Shown here piece after piece: positions 1 through 12,000 of a stretch of DNA of 64,000 nucleotides. The notes below the pieces were generated by a model. It did no database searches, was not told where the DNA came from, and saw nothing but the letters and a program-made list of their open reading frames with translations. A program made the translations under genes and the position numbers. The DNA lies in the NCBI GenBank assembly GCA_004794785.1, contig SJOL01007411.1:98979-162978 (forward strand), read 5' to 3'. The first letter of the stretch is position 1; each line of letters begins with the position of its first letter. This stretch comes from Opisthorchis felineus. Its lineage: Eukaryota > Platyhelminthes > Trematoda > Opisthorchiida > Opisthorchiidae.

Positions 1-612
1 TCAGAGGAGACGTTTAATTTTGCGACCATAGTGACCGCTGCTCCTCAGCCTCTGAAATGGAATTCGTTTGTCCGTAAGGTTACAGTTCTGAGATTTGCTT
101 CAGAACGATTGGATAAGACATACCCATACCCGAACCAAAACCTTTCCCTGTCATAGACCCAATCCTAACCTCAACAATATTTGGTTTGCATTGAATCCAT
201 CGTTCCACGTTTCTATGACTTTTCATGACAAATGTGTGGCCAGCACGTCCTCCGTTTTCTCACTCACAGCTCATCGCATATCTCTAACGTAAATTAGGTG
301 AATACATCTACCCCGGTTTCCTGGTATTTGGAGTCTTCTTTACCAGTTTTACGTTATCTGGAATATCTCGGAATTACGTGAACCCTAGTAAACATAGCAT
401 ATGGAAGTTCGTTTTCGTTGTTTGTTCGAAACTTATCACTGGGAACTGCCGGTTTACAGCTCTCAAGAAAACAGTGGATCCACTACGTTTTCAAGAATAT
501 AACTGCATGAATGTGCTTCAAGCGTACAAGACAACCGATTGACTAATTAACCCATGGATTTCTAATTGTTTCACTCCGTGAATAACTTTTGGTAACCCTT
601 TTCCCCAAATAG
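1..612. other. No gene recognised
   Basis: No convincing coding, RNA or repeat signal is visible on either strand. The only notable point is a good pyrimidine tract ending in AG at its right edge, which serves the exon candidate that follows. Confidence 0.4.
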
Positions 613-714
613 AAGCATTTCCGCTCTCATGCATTCCTTCCGAACGTGATCAGGAACGTGACATTCTGAATCTCATCTCCATGATTCAAAAGGGTTTTGC
701 ACTGCGCAAAGCAG
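613..714 (+). CDS. Candidate internal exon with WH2-like motif
   Basis: A pyrimidine-rich acceptor (CCTTTTCCCCAAATAG) precedes 102 bases that stay open in one frame, and a donor GTACGC follows. Two bases complete a codon, 33 codons follow and one base is left over, so both flanking introns would be phase 1. The last 18 residues read DILNLISMIQKGFALRKA. This resembles the WH2/DAD actin-binding motif (LLxxIxxGxxLRK), especially the version near the C-terminus of INF2-type formins. If real, it is an internal exon of a plus-strand actin regulator. I found no partner exon that is clearly in phase: the acceptor near 1045 would give an immediate stop in this phase. The similarity comes from memory of the motif, and a chance match cannot be excluded. 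Confidence 0.38.
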
Positions 715-1989
715 GTACGCTGTTTGATACGTACGCTGTCAGTTGCGTAGTAAACTATGACCGTGAACTTCGTCGACTGTTCTTCTGAAAGCTCAGGCTA
801 AATTTTGGAAACCCACTATTTCTTCCCACATGATTCAAGGTACCCTCCTGGTTAAATTCCCTTTCGGGCGAAATTCACGTTTATTTTTTCCGTTTTACAG
901 TTAATATTGTGAGCTATTCGATGGATTACCTAATACTATTCTTATTTCGCCATCAGTTTTCTGTACACAGGTGGACTTCGCTTGAAAATCAGATAACATA
1001 AAATGCGAAAGCCGTGTTACTGAAATGTGAACTTCTACCTGCGCAGCTTAAGCCACAACAGCGTCAAAGAAAAAGCCGCGCAGCAATTTTCCGCGGTCCG
1101 GTCGCCTAAACTACTTCTACGTGGTATACAGATGTCCCTAAAGGGAGGCGTGTCCAAAGGTCAGGCGATTCCTCAAGGAATTTAGTAAAGTGTTTTCCGT
1201 AACCCACGACCCAGACTGTGATCCAACAAAAGATTACCTTTAGGGGAGGCTAATCTCCACTGTTCATCATGATAATCTCGCTGGAGAATTACTGTACCCA
1301 TGTAAACAAGCAATGGAACTGACATACTGAAAACTGCAGTTTTAAGCTAATTGACTGTGCAAAAGGCCTGGTTCTTCTGATAAGTGACCTGCCGTGACAA
1401 GATGTCTGCTGAATGCTTCTGAGTAGGGGTACTACTTGGGGAATTGGTTGTTCCGAGAGCATCACACCGTTTTAGATGTGTGTGGGCAGGACGGCCTCTC
1501 AGTAAGTATCAATGAACATCAAGAGGCCTAATTTGGGGAGGCGTGAAAGATGGATTTATGTACGGTAACCTGTTTTTTCTATACCGTTTACTGTTTATGA
1601 AACCGTCCGAGTGAGGGAAAGGAGTGAATCATGGAATGGAACAGAGCACTCAATAACGAAACAATTATCATTAATGATGTGGCGAATTAGCTACAGTAGT
1701 ATAATGTCTGTGCACTTTCAGATGAAAGCTTCGTGACTCTGAGTAGACAGAAGCCTATATTTCACAGGATTATTTTATGTGCTCGTTCCTACTGAAAGCA
1801 CGAGTTCTCGTGTTTCTGTAGAAAAGGTGTCTCATTACAAATCCTCACAGTGATGTCAAGGAATCAGCTCAATCAAGATAATGAATACATTTGGACCCTG
1901 ATTAAAAATACCTGTCCAGTGAGCGGCTGCCTGTCTATCCATATAACGATTATTTCCCACTGTTGTGTACCCCGACCTAAAGCTGTCAT
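715..1989. other. Unassigned intergenic or intronic DNA
   Basis: No recognised element. Weak points only: an open stretch from about 1022 to 1180 (plus) and a good acceptor at 887-900 without a supported exon. Confidence 0.35.
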
Positions 1990-2769
1990 CTTGCCGTGGT
2001 GGTCAGGCTTCAGTGCTTCAATGATCCTTCGGGTTATACTGGCTGGAATTCAGTTCCTAAAGGTTCAACCAGGCCAGGAAGGCCGACGACGAAAAATGGC
2101 GAGTCACATACTGCGGGAAATCGTATTACGAGGCGGCCTGGAGGCAAAATCGTACTGTCCTCTGTGATAGGAGTGTAAAGGCAGTAAGGTGTTCCCTTCA
2201 TGCAACCAGTATTTCCATATTTACGGGAGCAGTGATATTGCCTTCCCTGGGGAGGGACGGGTTAGAAAAAGTCGGCCCCAAAAACCACACTCCCCAACAG
2301 CCCGACAGTTATCCCTGATTACCGGCGAATGACTTCTGAAATCACATAGTCTGATATTGCTCATAATGTATCTTTTGGGCGCAGCTGCATTAGGAATAAG
2401 ACAGTTATGCCTTACTCCATGCGCCCTCGGACCAGGCCACCAGGTGGGTCAGACTATTGAGTCGTTGGCTCCTGGAAGAGTTTCTCAAGAAAACCCTAAC
2501 AAAAGCTGTCTCACTGCTGAGACTTTTGAGTCAGACGCTAGGGTAAGGGTCCCCGAGTGAAACCCAATATCTTCCCATGGGGTTGTGGGTCAGAATTTAG
2601 AGCCAAAGGATCAAGGTGGGGTATCTCAACCAAACCTCCTTCCTCGACCTGGGCAACCACGAAGTACCACTCGCCATTACAGGTCTTCGTTCACTGATTC
2701 CACCCCCCTGGTCTCTCATTCAAGTCCTTCTTACTCATTAAGCTGTCCATCACCTAACTGTTGTATCTC

Positions 2770-3400
2770 ATCTGAGCTTCTGCGCGGTAAGATACAACAA
2801 AGAAAAAAACATATTGAATACCACAATGCTGCTTTCCACGTACGTCTTCTGGGTCGAATTGGCCAAAAAGTAACTCTCTCTCGGACCTCTTTTCCTCTTT
2901 CTATCGATGTATGTTGTGTCTCCAAAACACGCATACAAGACTCCAGTTCGATCATTTATCTCAAACTGCTCAGGGCGGAACCAGATTTATTGCACGTTAC
3001 TCCTCGGGTGTCTGGTGATCCTAATGCAGCGGCTTGTGGTATCAACGATATGGGAGTTATGCTTAGTCCCAGGGCTGAATGCGCCTTACTGGACTGGATT
3101 CTAGTAAACAGTCGTTCCCGCGCTGTCAGGTTGACTGGTTTAATCAAGATCAATCCATCTCGACGTGGCAAGCGGTTTGTTTGTGTCAGTATACGCTCTG
3201 ACAGACCGCGGTTCTGGGGCTGAGAAAAACAGCTTCTATCGTGTTTGGTCGCGGTTGCATCGGTCAGCAAGAAGTAGAGATATGGTGATTTTGGCAGGTA
3301 ATATTAATGCTCGGGTTGGCCGACAAAGTTCTGATGAAGCCCATCTTGGTGCCCAATTTAAGGTTGACATTCGCCGCACAGATAACGGCGAACGACCTCT
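2770..3400 (+). pseudogene. APE-type endonuclease domain of copy A
   Basis: The long open frame 2585-3223 and the frame after it encode a recognisable endonuclease: AFHVRLLGRIGQ, DVCCVSKTRIQDSSS, a SPRAE..LLDWI block, then LAGNINARVGR and SSDEAHLG. The family normally has SETRIQD, where the Glu is the metal-binding residue; here it is Lys. The usual GDxNAxxG is GNINARVG, so the active-site Asp is also replaced. The later SDH motif was not found. The domain is therefore inactive as written, in addition to the frameshift near 3220. Confidence 0.7.
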
Positions 3401-4124
3401 TTAATAATGTTTTGAACATCATTTGTTTCTAGCCAGCGCAGGCTTTCAGCACAAGCTCTCATACAGTGAGACTTGGATGCCACCAATTGCAAACCATCTG
3501 TAGACTCACTTGGGCCATGTGGCGTTCAGCTACCTGTGGAGAGCTTCGACACAAAATTGCCGATGGACTCCGATTAATGCGTTGTGCGGGCACGCGTATC
3601 TATATGATTTCCCTCTCGAACACGATGACTGATGTAAAGCGTCTCTGCAGATCACTGTCGAATTGAGTCGGATGAAAAGCTCCCAGGACTCTAAGGGAGC
3701 AAAAGTCCGGTAAATGAGGCTTTTGCAAGGAAGAACAGTCGCAACCTGTTCCAGATGATCCAGTCAACTGGTCTGAGGGTGGGTGTTTGTGAAACAATCT
3801 TCGAAAAGGATGGGACCACAACTCATTCATAGAAACGTCGTCTTGAACGATGGGCTGAACACTGAAGAACGGTTCAGCTATTCCCCAATCAACCCCCTTC
3901 TGGAAGAAACAAACCCGAGTGGAATGCCTACACCCGTCCATCATTGACAACGGAAGTACATCGTGCAACTTCATTGCTTCAGCGCAACAAAGCACCTGGG
4001 CCCGATGATGTGCACCCTACGCCTACACTCTTCAGGGACGATGGCGAGTCTGTCGAGGTTAACCTAACGATCCCACTTCAAAATGTCTGGAATGAGTAAA
4101 AACTCCAACAGAACGGAGGGCCTC

Positions 4125-5420
4125 GACGGTGATTCCCACATTCAGAAAGGGTGAAAGAATATCGCGAGAAAACCATCGGGGCATAAGCCTAGTGGCTTTA
4201 GCTTCCAAGGTGTTCTCTGGTATTATCCTACACAGGTTGATCCCTCATCGGATGAGTCAGATTAGTGAGAAGCAAGCCTGGTTTCGCCCAGGCCGGGGCT
4301 GCTTAGATTATATCTTCACATCGCGGCAATTGTTGGAACTTCGCTACTATTTTCGATGATCAACGATGGTCGTATTTCTCGACCTCAAATCATTGGTTGT
4401 CAGGAACTGTGGCAGTGTCTGGCGATAAAGGATGTGCATTCTAAATTCTTGTACCTCGTAAAGGCTTTATACGCCTCCTCCGGTGGGTGCGTACGTTTCT
4501 GTGGTAAATTCTCCCCTGAGTTCATCACATCCAGTTGTGTCAGGTAAGGATGTCCTCTGTCGCCCTTCCTCTTCGACTTCGTAACTGATATGCTGCTTGA
4601 ATCTTATTTACCTGACTCTAGCATGTCGGTGATTGAAACAATCTCGGAGTGTTCGCTCACGGACGCGGACAATATTGCTCTTCTTGGATCAGACCCTTTA
4701 GAAATGCAAATCATTTCAAATAACCTAAATAATTCTGTTGCAAAGTCCTGTATGTAGTTCGCACTTATAAAGTGTAAAGTGTTGCTGCAAGATTGGGTGA
4801 GATAGAACGCAAACCTCATGATTACAGGTGGACCGATCATTGTAGCAGATTAATTCGTTTACCTGGATAGCTACGTAAGTCCCGGCGGTTTGGTGAAAGA
4901 CGAAATCACTTCCCGAAATGGAAAGGGCAAGGAAGCGTTTGCTAACCTCCGACATATGTGGTACCTAAGTGAGATCAGCTTGAGTGTCAAGGTTAGGGTG
5001 TACAATGCCACCATCCGATCTGTCCCACTTTATGTATCAAAGCCGTCAGCGCTTTGTACAGAAGACCTTCGAAGGCTCTCTGTGTTTACCATAGACACCT
5101 CCGAAGCACTTTGCGAGTCTGCTGGGAATATCAAATCAGTGATGCTGAAGTACGGCAGACGTTTTTGGGGTTCATTCTCCCTCGATAAATCAGCTGGTCA
5201 CACTCCACAGATCTAGGCCAAGTGCGTCGTATGCCTCGTAGAGCCCTCTTCCCCCCTCCCACCCACACCCCCCAACGTTGCGTCGGGTGGAGACGACCCA
5301 GGAGCGGTCAGTCCACGACTTGGCAACAAAGCATGAAAGACCCTAGCGGGCAACTTAGTCACGTTGGTAATAGCCGTCCTCCGGATGAGGACCGCGGGAA
5401 AAGACAAACCAATGGTTAGT
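4125..5420 (+). pseudogene. Reverse transcriptase and C-terminal domain of copy A
   Basis: Across three frames the sequence gives IPTFRKGE, ENHRGISLV, QAWFRPGRGCLDYIF, VVFLDLK, GCPLSPFLFDFV, then DADNIALLGSDP, KCKVLLQDW, AFANLRHMWYLSEISLSV and DLRRLSVF, ending in LRMPRRALF and TWQQSMK. This is the standard motif order for the family. The catalytic box normally reads YADD; here it is DADN, losing one of the two metal-binding aspartates. Several stops and frameshifts separate the blocks. The role in an intact copy would be target-primed reverse transcription; this copy cannot provide it. Confidence 0.7.
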
Positions 5421-5760
5421 TACTCTGACGAATGTGATTGCGTCAGGCAGCCAAGAGTGGTCCTGCGTCAAAACTATCAACTCCACCGTGAAGCTCCCCA
5501 TCCCTGCCACACAGGACAAACAGAACCACTCGACGTCAATGAACTGATTGACCCATTGCCTCTAGCACGTGGTTCTCATTCCCTTGTTATCCTTATCCTG
5601 GGTGAACGAAGCTGTAGGAGATGAACAACTGCATTTCGATGCACGATTTGTGGGTTGAAGAACCGACTGTCTGGCTGTCTTCAATGCTGTTTTTTGACGT
5701 ATTCCATTACCAATAAATGGATTGGATGAATATGACATTGAATACCAGCTTAAAGTCAGT

Positions 5761-6215
5761 ATGTGACTTAACTCAGTAATGTCTACCAGCCGACCGTAGG
5801 TTAGTGGAAAGTTTGAAAACGGCCACTGTTACAGCATGGGTTGTCCGGCCCACTGACACGATCACATGTCAGGAGTTTCCCCTTGGTACGGACACTGTAT
5901 AATAAGACGTACAGCAAATGTTCGATAGGTGCGTGCTGACTTACACACTAGGCAAGAAAAGACTGCGTTTGATCAAAAACACATGATCGGTTAGATCGAT
6001 CGACGACTGTGACCGTAGGTGTGAGAATCATAACCATGGGCGTAACGAGAAGTGCTCTATAAATGTAGCGTGTAGAACGATCTAAAAGCAATGTAAATTC
6101 CAAGTTTTAGATTACTGAAGTCTGGCAAATATGAGGAGTATCTCTGGGGTGTATCGAGCTAATGAGAGATTGGTCACTGGCTTTTTATCTACATAGAAGA
6201 GTTTAAAGTAGAACT
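5761..6215. other. Spacer between RTE-like copies A and B
   Basis: No gene seen. It contains the sequence AATAAATGG near 5711 just left of this block and otherwise unassigned DNA. Confidence 0.3.
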
Positions 6216-7726
6216 ATGGCAACAGCCGTCATGCGGCGCCAAAAACCTCAGATAGCTCGAAATCAAGCTTCAAGCCTCGACGCCCAGTGTGTCTGGTCGC
6301 CTTCAATGTCCGCACTCTGAAGCAAGCAAGATAACAAGCTGCTCTTGCTCTCACACTGCACTCGCTTCGCATTGATGTGTGCTGTGTGTCAGAAACAAGA
6401 ATTCAAGATGCAAGCACAGTGGTTGAGCTAACCGCCCCATCACTCCACTCGTTTCCGGCTACGTACCTCTGGCGATCCAGAGGCTGCTGCGGGAGGATGT
6501 GCAAGGGTTGGTATCGTCCTAAGTCACCGGGCGGAAGTATCCTTGCTTGACTGGATAGCCGTTGATAGTCGCCTCTGTGCGGTTCGTCTGGCAACGTGTG
6601 TGAAGGAGTCTCACAAGCGCGAAGTTGATCGATGTATGTTTATCGTGTCTGCTTACGCCCCAATTGACTGTAGCTCTGACACGATCAAAGACAAGTTTTA
6701 TGACGCCCTGAATGCCCTATTGCGGGGAGCTAAAAGCTCAGGTATCGTTGTGGTTGCCTGAGACATGAATGCACAATTGGGCAGGCTTAGCATATCTGAG
6801 ACTCAATTAGGTGATCGACATGGGTTGGACTCGGTATGTACGGACAATGGTGAAGGACTGCTTCAGTTGTGTGCTGACCTCAGGCTGTTTTTATGCAGTA
6901 CTAACTTCCGAAATAGCCGAAGTCATCTGGCCACATAGTGTCCTCCAACTGCATGCCGGCCACGAACTCAAATCGATCATATTGCCATCAGTCATCGATG
7001 GCGCAGATCAATAGCTGACCGCCGGTCGTTTTGGAACACATTTGTGGATTCTGACCACGCGCTCGTCCAGAGTCGCTTCTCCCTACTTTTTTCAGGGCCG
7101 CGTAAGGTGCGGAAAAATCGCCTGGCAACTGGAAGGCTGGCGGATCCGCATGTTAGACGAATTTACCAGAATCGTCTTCTAGAGTCTCTTCCAAATGTTT
7201 CAGCATCAGACGTGAACTCATACTGGGATGAGATCGCCACCACTTTGCATAGTGCTGGGAGTTTTGCTTGTGGCACGGCACTACTTAAACATCGGAGAAA
7301 TATCCCAGCCGGTCCCGAACATAACTTGATGTGACGAATTATCAGAAGTCAAGTCAAAGTGAGGGTGCGAGCCGACCGTGAAGTGTGGTGGACACAGAAG
7401 GCCGGTAATGCCCGAAGATTATTTCAGTTGATCCGTGTGACCGGCCCCAGGAAACCACATGTGAGTGAAACCATCAAGGATCAGAATGGAGTGACCATCC
7501 TGAATGAAGAAAAACTCCTCGACTGTTGGGCGCAATACTTAAAATAATACTTCAAACAAACAGACACTTATCCCGGCCAAAAGCTGGAGCCCACAGCTGA
7601 CGTGGAACCCTGGATGGTGAACCTGGAACAACCTATGGCTTCGGAGGTTTATGGCTTCATATGAGCTCTAAAGCTGATGTCATGCTGTCCTTGATGACGA
7701 TGATAATGATGATGGTGATGATGACA
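6216..7726 (+). mobile_element. RTE-like element, copy B, internally deleted
   Basis: The copy starts near the first endonuclease motif (AFNVRTL), so it is 5' truncated. It continues through a nearly complete endonuclease and linker (WWTQKAGNARRLF, GPRKPHVSETIKDQNG, VEPWMVNLEQP), then breaks at about 7668. At that point a GATGTCATGCTGTC segment and a GAT-rich tail follow. The same kind of 3' end closes copy C (21405-21450). The whole RT and C-terminal region is therefore missing, apparently removed by an internal deletion that kept the 3' end. This is closer to copy C's subfamily than to copy A at the 3' end. Confidence 0.75.
6275..7640 (+). pseudogene. Endonuclease and linker region of copy B
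   Basis: This is the best-preserved endonuclease in the window. It keeps FNVRTL, DVCCVSETRIQDAS with the metal-binding Glu, SHRAEVSLLDWIAVDSRLCAVRL, VSAYAPIDCSSD, DMNAQLGR, TQIDHIAIS and DSDHALV with the catalytic His. Stops interrupt it: one in the first motif block, a TGA at 6759-6761 where the usual Gly before DMNA should be, one at 7333 and one near 7545. There are also frameshifts around 6820-7040. The linker lists the family's WWTQKA and GPRKP blocks. No RT motifs follow. Confidence 0.7.
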
Positions 7727-8784
7727 CAGCTTCAACAACCGGAAATAGTTCCCCCTGCATTGAAATAAAGATAGCACCAAACGCTTTAAGGCCAATGTCG
7801 AGCAAGGGTTGAAATATCACGCTTCTTGGACAGACGGAATCATATTTTCGTTAGCATTTTAGCGTGTGATCCAAGATGCCTCATCGTTTGACCTACGTAT
7901 CAGAAGCCACAGATACGAAAGAGGCGATAAACCAGCCTGATTTTTATCTCTCCTGGAGAGTAGCGTTACTGAACCTTCATGATGAGGTGGCCCATTGTGT
8001 AATTCGGTTAGACATAATCAAGGAAACTCAATGATCTGAAACTATTTCGGAGTAGTTAGATTCCGCTGGTCACGTGTGTGTACTGCGTACAGTATATGAT
8101 GTTTTACCAAAGTATGGATTTCATAGGAAGAACTGATGTTTTAGAGCCTGAAGTCACTCGGGTAACAAAGTAATTCATAAAATGAGCATTTCGATAGCTT
8201 TTGATCGTCAGTTGATCACCAACAACAGTACTGCTCGACTGATCTTGTGGAGAGGGGAATCCTTACCTGGAGGATTCCAGCAGATATATTGGATGTGAAT
8301 AAACAGTGATCTCTCAAATGTAAGTTCCAAGCCAACTTCTATTGAACTTTACTGAAGTAATCACACTCGGGAATCTGTGTTTTCTCTTGAGGCCGCTTAT
8401 CGGAGGCTATAGGTATGTCCACATGTTACTGTAAAATCCACTCAAACGTTGGATATTCTACTCTAAAATGCTCGCAATCGGGAAAGAAGTCGAGGTGATT
8501 GAGGTAAAAGGTGTCAGTCTGGATGATCAATTGAAGGACGCCATTTATTTTTGCAGTGAAAACAGTTTAGACGTTGACATAGGAATAAATGTTTTAGCAG
8601 ATGTTACGTGTGAACTCATTCTATATTAGACATGACATGAGTTCGGTGCGACTAATCAAAGGCGGCCGTTCCAGTGGCCGTTGTGGTGGAGATTCACCTT
8701 ACGCTTACATGCACATCAATCTGGTTTTACCAGTAGACTCATTTCAATCCGGGCTCAATCCCTTGTTTGTAATATACCTCAAAT
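7727..8784. other. Unassigned DNA
   Basis: No element recognised. A 61-codon open frame runs from about 8440 to 8630 on the plus strand (IGKEVEVIEVKGVSLDD...), but it has no clear acceptor, and a frame of this length is expected by chance. Confidence 0.3.
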
Positions 8785-9062
8785 AAATGTGTTGCACACA
8801 GGCCGCCTGTTGTTTAAGTTGGTACGATATTCGAGATATCGCAGTATATTTTCCTGAGGGGACACTACTTATAAGGTTTCTTAAAACCCTTCAATAGCCC
8901 AAGACCTATTTGTTCTTCTTTGGAGCTCATGGGGTGGGCAAATTCCCCGGGTTTCCGTCAGCCTTATGTTTTACTTGGATCCAAATTGTGCGAGGCTCGA
9001 GAAGTAGACCCGTTCACCCACCAATTTGATTTTGGTGGAAACTCAGCTGAATTCTAGTCCAA
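8785..9062 (+). repeat. Ribozyme repeat family 1, tail-to-head junction (decayed)
   Basis: The tail of one unit (GGCCGCCTG...TTGGTACGATATTCGAG at about 8792-8840) is followed directly by the head of another (ACTACTTATAAGGTTTCTT, then CCGTCAGCCTTATG). Units elsewhere end with GTATAGACGTA and start with the same sequence, so this is what a tandem junction would look like. The hammerhead strand is minus, but its core has decayed: CUGAUGA reads CCCATGA and GAAAC reads CAAAT. Confidence 0.6.
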
Positions 9063-12000
9063 TCCCCGGGGAATTGTTCCCATGTGATTAGACCGAAAAT
9101 GAACGAAACCGTTTGTGGGCTGTCAAAGTTTTCCGCAACCTTATGAAAAACTTCAAGAGGTTCATCTTAATTTGTGGCGTAGCTATGGCTCATGCGTTTG
9201 GACCGGAACCAAAACAGTCTGCGGGGTGTTCTGAGCCTCTCGTTTCAGATGCAATTCTTTCGCATTTTCAGATTTAAATAGATACTTTCATCGGTTGCGT
9301 ATATTCCGTGTTATAAGCTTGTTGTCTGGTGGCTCAACAGGTTCGAGACTGTAGTCTTGTTGTTGACAATCTCAGTTTAACTGAACGCCAGTCATAACTG
9401 AAGTGGGAATTTATGAGGTGGAGACAAACATGTCCTCCCTACAGACTGATACTGAAATTATGCATCTACGTCTGGCGTATGATAGCAAGGCGAACTGAAC
9501 TGGATAAGCCAGAGTTTGATAAAAGTGTTTCAGATTCAACTCTAGGGTTGTTATTAGATTTGATGAATTTTTAACATCGGTGACCTTTGAGATAGCATCT
9601 ATACCATTCTGGAAACTAGTTCTGCTGAATCATAGATTGGTCTAATACCAGCTTCGGTTTTTCCATAAGTGGATGATCACTACTAAACTGTCAGGTTTCA
9701 CTGACAACTCTGACAGCACTCGTTGAAGAAATGACATCATGATGGACTTAACATGCCCGGTTGATTTCAGTTGGTTATGGCTTTACGATGAAATGCAGTT
9801 GATTTTTTACGTGCATACCTTTCCGTAAAATAAGTGATAGCAGCAAAAGTGATCCGCCTGAGGAAGTTTGAGGTTGTATTGAAGTAGAATGAATGAGGTG
9901 GAGATGGGAACTCCCGATTTACTGAACGAATCGGATCTCCGAAACTTGCAACCAGTGTAACAAATGTGGCATCTGTGTTGACGGGTTTGTCGCGCGACGA
10001 TCCAAAATATGGGTTTATTTGATACAGAACTGACGATATCTTAGGCTGTGACCGTCAAAATGAAATCTACAAAATAAAAAACAAGAATCAGACGCTTTAC
10101 TTTGCGCACCGGGAAAACTTCATAGGCATCAGATCACTGATATCGAAAAACCGAGCAATCTTAATTTTTCGCATGGCGTTTGGTCTTGTCGAAATGTTTT
10201 TCAAATGAGATAGCATTGAATTACAGTCAGCTGTTTATCGGTGGCATTTTGGCCGTCCCCTATTCCCAGAAACCGGACAAAACGCAAAAAGCATGTTTTT
10301 CCCACACCTGGGGGTATTCCTCAGTTTCACTCCTAGGAATTTTCTGCACCCCTTTTTAACAGACTGTTCACATGTGGACGAAAAATGTTTTGAAACCTAT
10401 GCCATATTTTGGATCAAGTTGGTGAAGTGGATCGAACGAAGTATTCTGCCCTTAAAAGACAAATTAGAGCCGAAAGAAGCTGCCACTATCCACCAATTCC
10501 ACCAGTGTAAGGAGGATATAAGCCTTTCGCTGTGGCGTTGTTTTTTGGGGAAACAGTTACGGATTACTGGAGAGGAAAGTCAAACTCTCATTTGCACGTT
10601 GTTTTTAAAAACTGAATATCCGTCTTCTTCTTGAACGCGTCTTCTTGAACTCTCCTGGATATTCATTGACTATCGCGCAATTGCAAGCAAAAACTGCAAA
10701 GTAGTTCCACAAATTCTGTAATAAATCCCACCTTCCATTAGATCAAGACGGAGTTACGAGAACACACACACTACTCGCATGCCTCATCAGTAGTAGCCAT
10801 CGTTACACCAGTATTACACGAGTAGTATGTTAGTTATGGTAGTGGTGATCTTGAAAAGTACTAGGTTTAGTGATATACTGAGAGTTGAGGTCTACAGCTG
10901 TCTTCCACTTAGTGGTTTTGCGAAGTCCAAAAGAGACATACGAGGTGTGCACATGTGTCTAGTGGTTTACCCACCGTTGCTAGCCGAATCAGTGTGAGAT
11001 TTCAGCTGCCCTTTTTTTTCAGACGGAAGGCTGATGGTTTTGATTGAATAGTGTGTTTGCATAGCAGTTTCACTGAGAAGAGCATAGGTAGGCTGCGGAT
11101 GGCGTGAATATTATGGCGCCAAAATTTCATCGGAGAGGTTTTCTTATTGAACTGATCAACTCAGTGTTGCTTGTGGTTCGGTATTTCCTACGCATTTCAC
11201 CTGTGTCGAACAAAAGCCACAACTAAGGGGCCTAAATTTACAATTACGGATATCTGTCAGCGGAACAAGTGTAACATATGCTGAAAAAAACAAAGGCATC
11301 GTACACCTCACTAATCTGGAGGGCAATTGCAACTTTTTTGTTCGAACCCTCAGCCATTCACTTAGGGGTGTTCGATTAGCTTCATCATCAGATTGTAGCT
11401 AAGTATACAGAGCTGCTGGATCTCCATGGGTGTGGATTCATGCGCGTAGTCTGGCTTTGAGTGACTTGTTGTCTGATGGTGTCTAAAATATAAGTCTGGA
11501 TGAACTTGTTGTAATCCTTGCTCAGATTAATTGTTTTGACTATCATTCACCTTTTAGTGACTCTGACCACTCTGACAGCCCAACGTTCATCTATCTGCAG
11601 ACAGACGTGGATTGTTTTCTTTTCCTCTGAGAAGCGATTGTCAATGCTTGGTACTCAAGCAGATCCCTCCGCTAGAAGCCATGTCCACTGAATTTCTGAA
11701 TGTCTCACTGGCTGTCATGGACAATTTGGCTAATGTGTCGTGCAGCTGGGGTTCCAAGAAATGAGTTTGTTCTCCTCTTTCCAACGAAAACATCCTCTAC
11801 GACAAAGGTGGACTGTAATCTATCAGTATTTGTGCAGAATACTCTTAGATGTATGTGATTACGTTTCTTTCATTGTAAACAACTGCAGAATTGGTTGCGT
11901 TCTTAATTACACTTTCCTTCAGACCGTTCGCCTTCGCCCAGCCAATGATCTGGAGTGATCTACTCCAAAACCAGGTAGCAGACGACTAAATTCCCAGGTT

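Larger units (their letters stand above)
1990..5760 (+). mobile_element. RTE-like non-LTR retrotransposon, copy A (decayed)
   Basis: Plus-strand remains of one APE-endonuclease/reverse-transcriptase element appear in the expected order: leader, endonuclease (about 2770-3400), linker (3400-4100), RT (4125-4760) and C-terminal region with the LRMP and RGGQ-like segment (4880-5420). The frame shifts many times and stops are frequent, so no full protein can be made. The left boundary is a guess; leader-like sequence begins near 1990-2050. The 3' part after 5430 matches copy D (62.2-62.5 kb, minus), which shows that A and D belong to one subfamily, while copy C has a different 3' end. No poly(A) tail or target duplication was identified. 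Confidence 0.75.
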
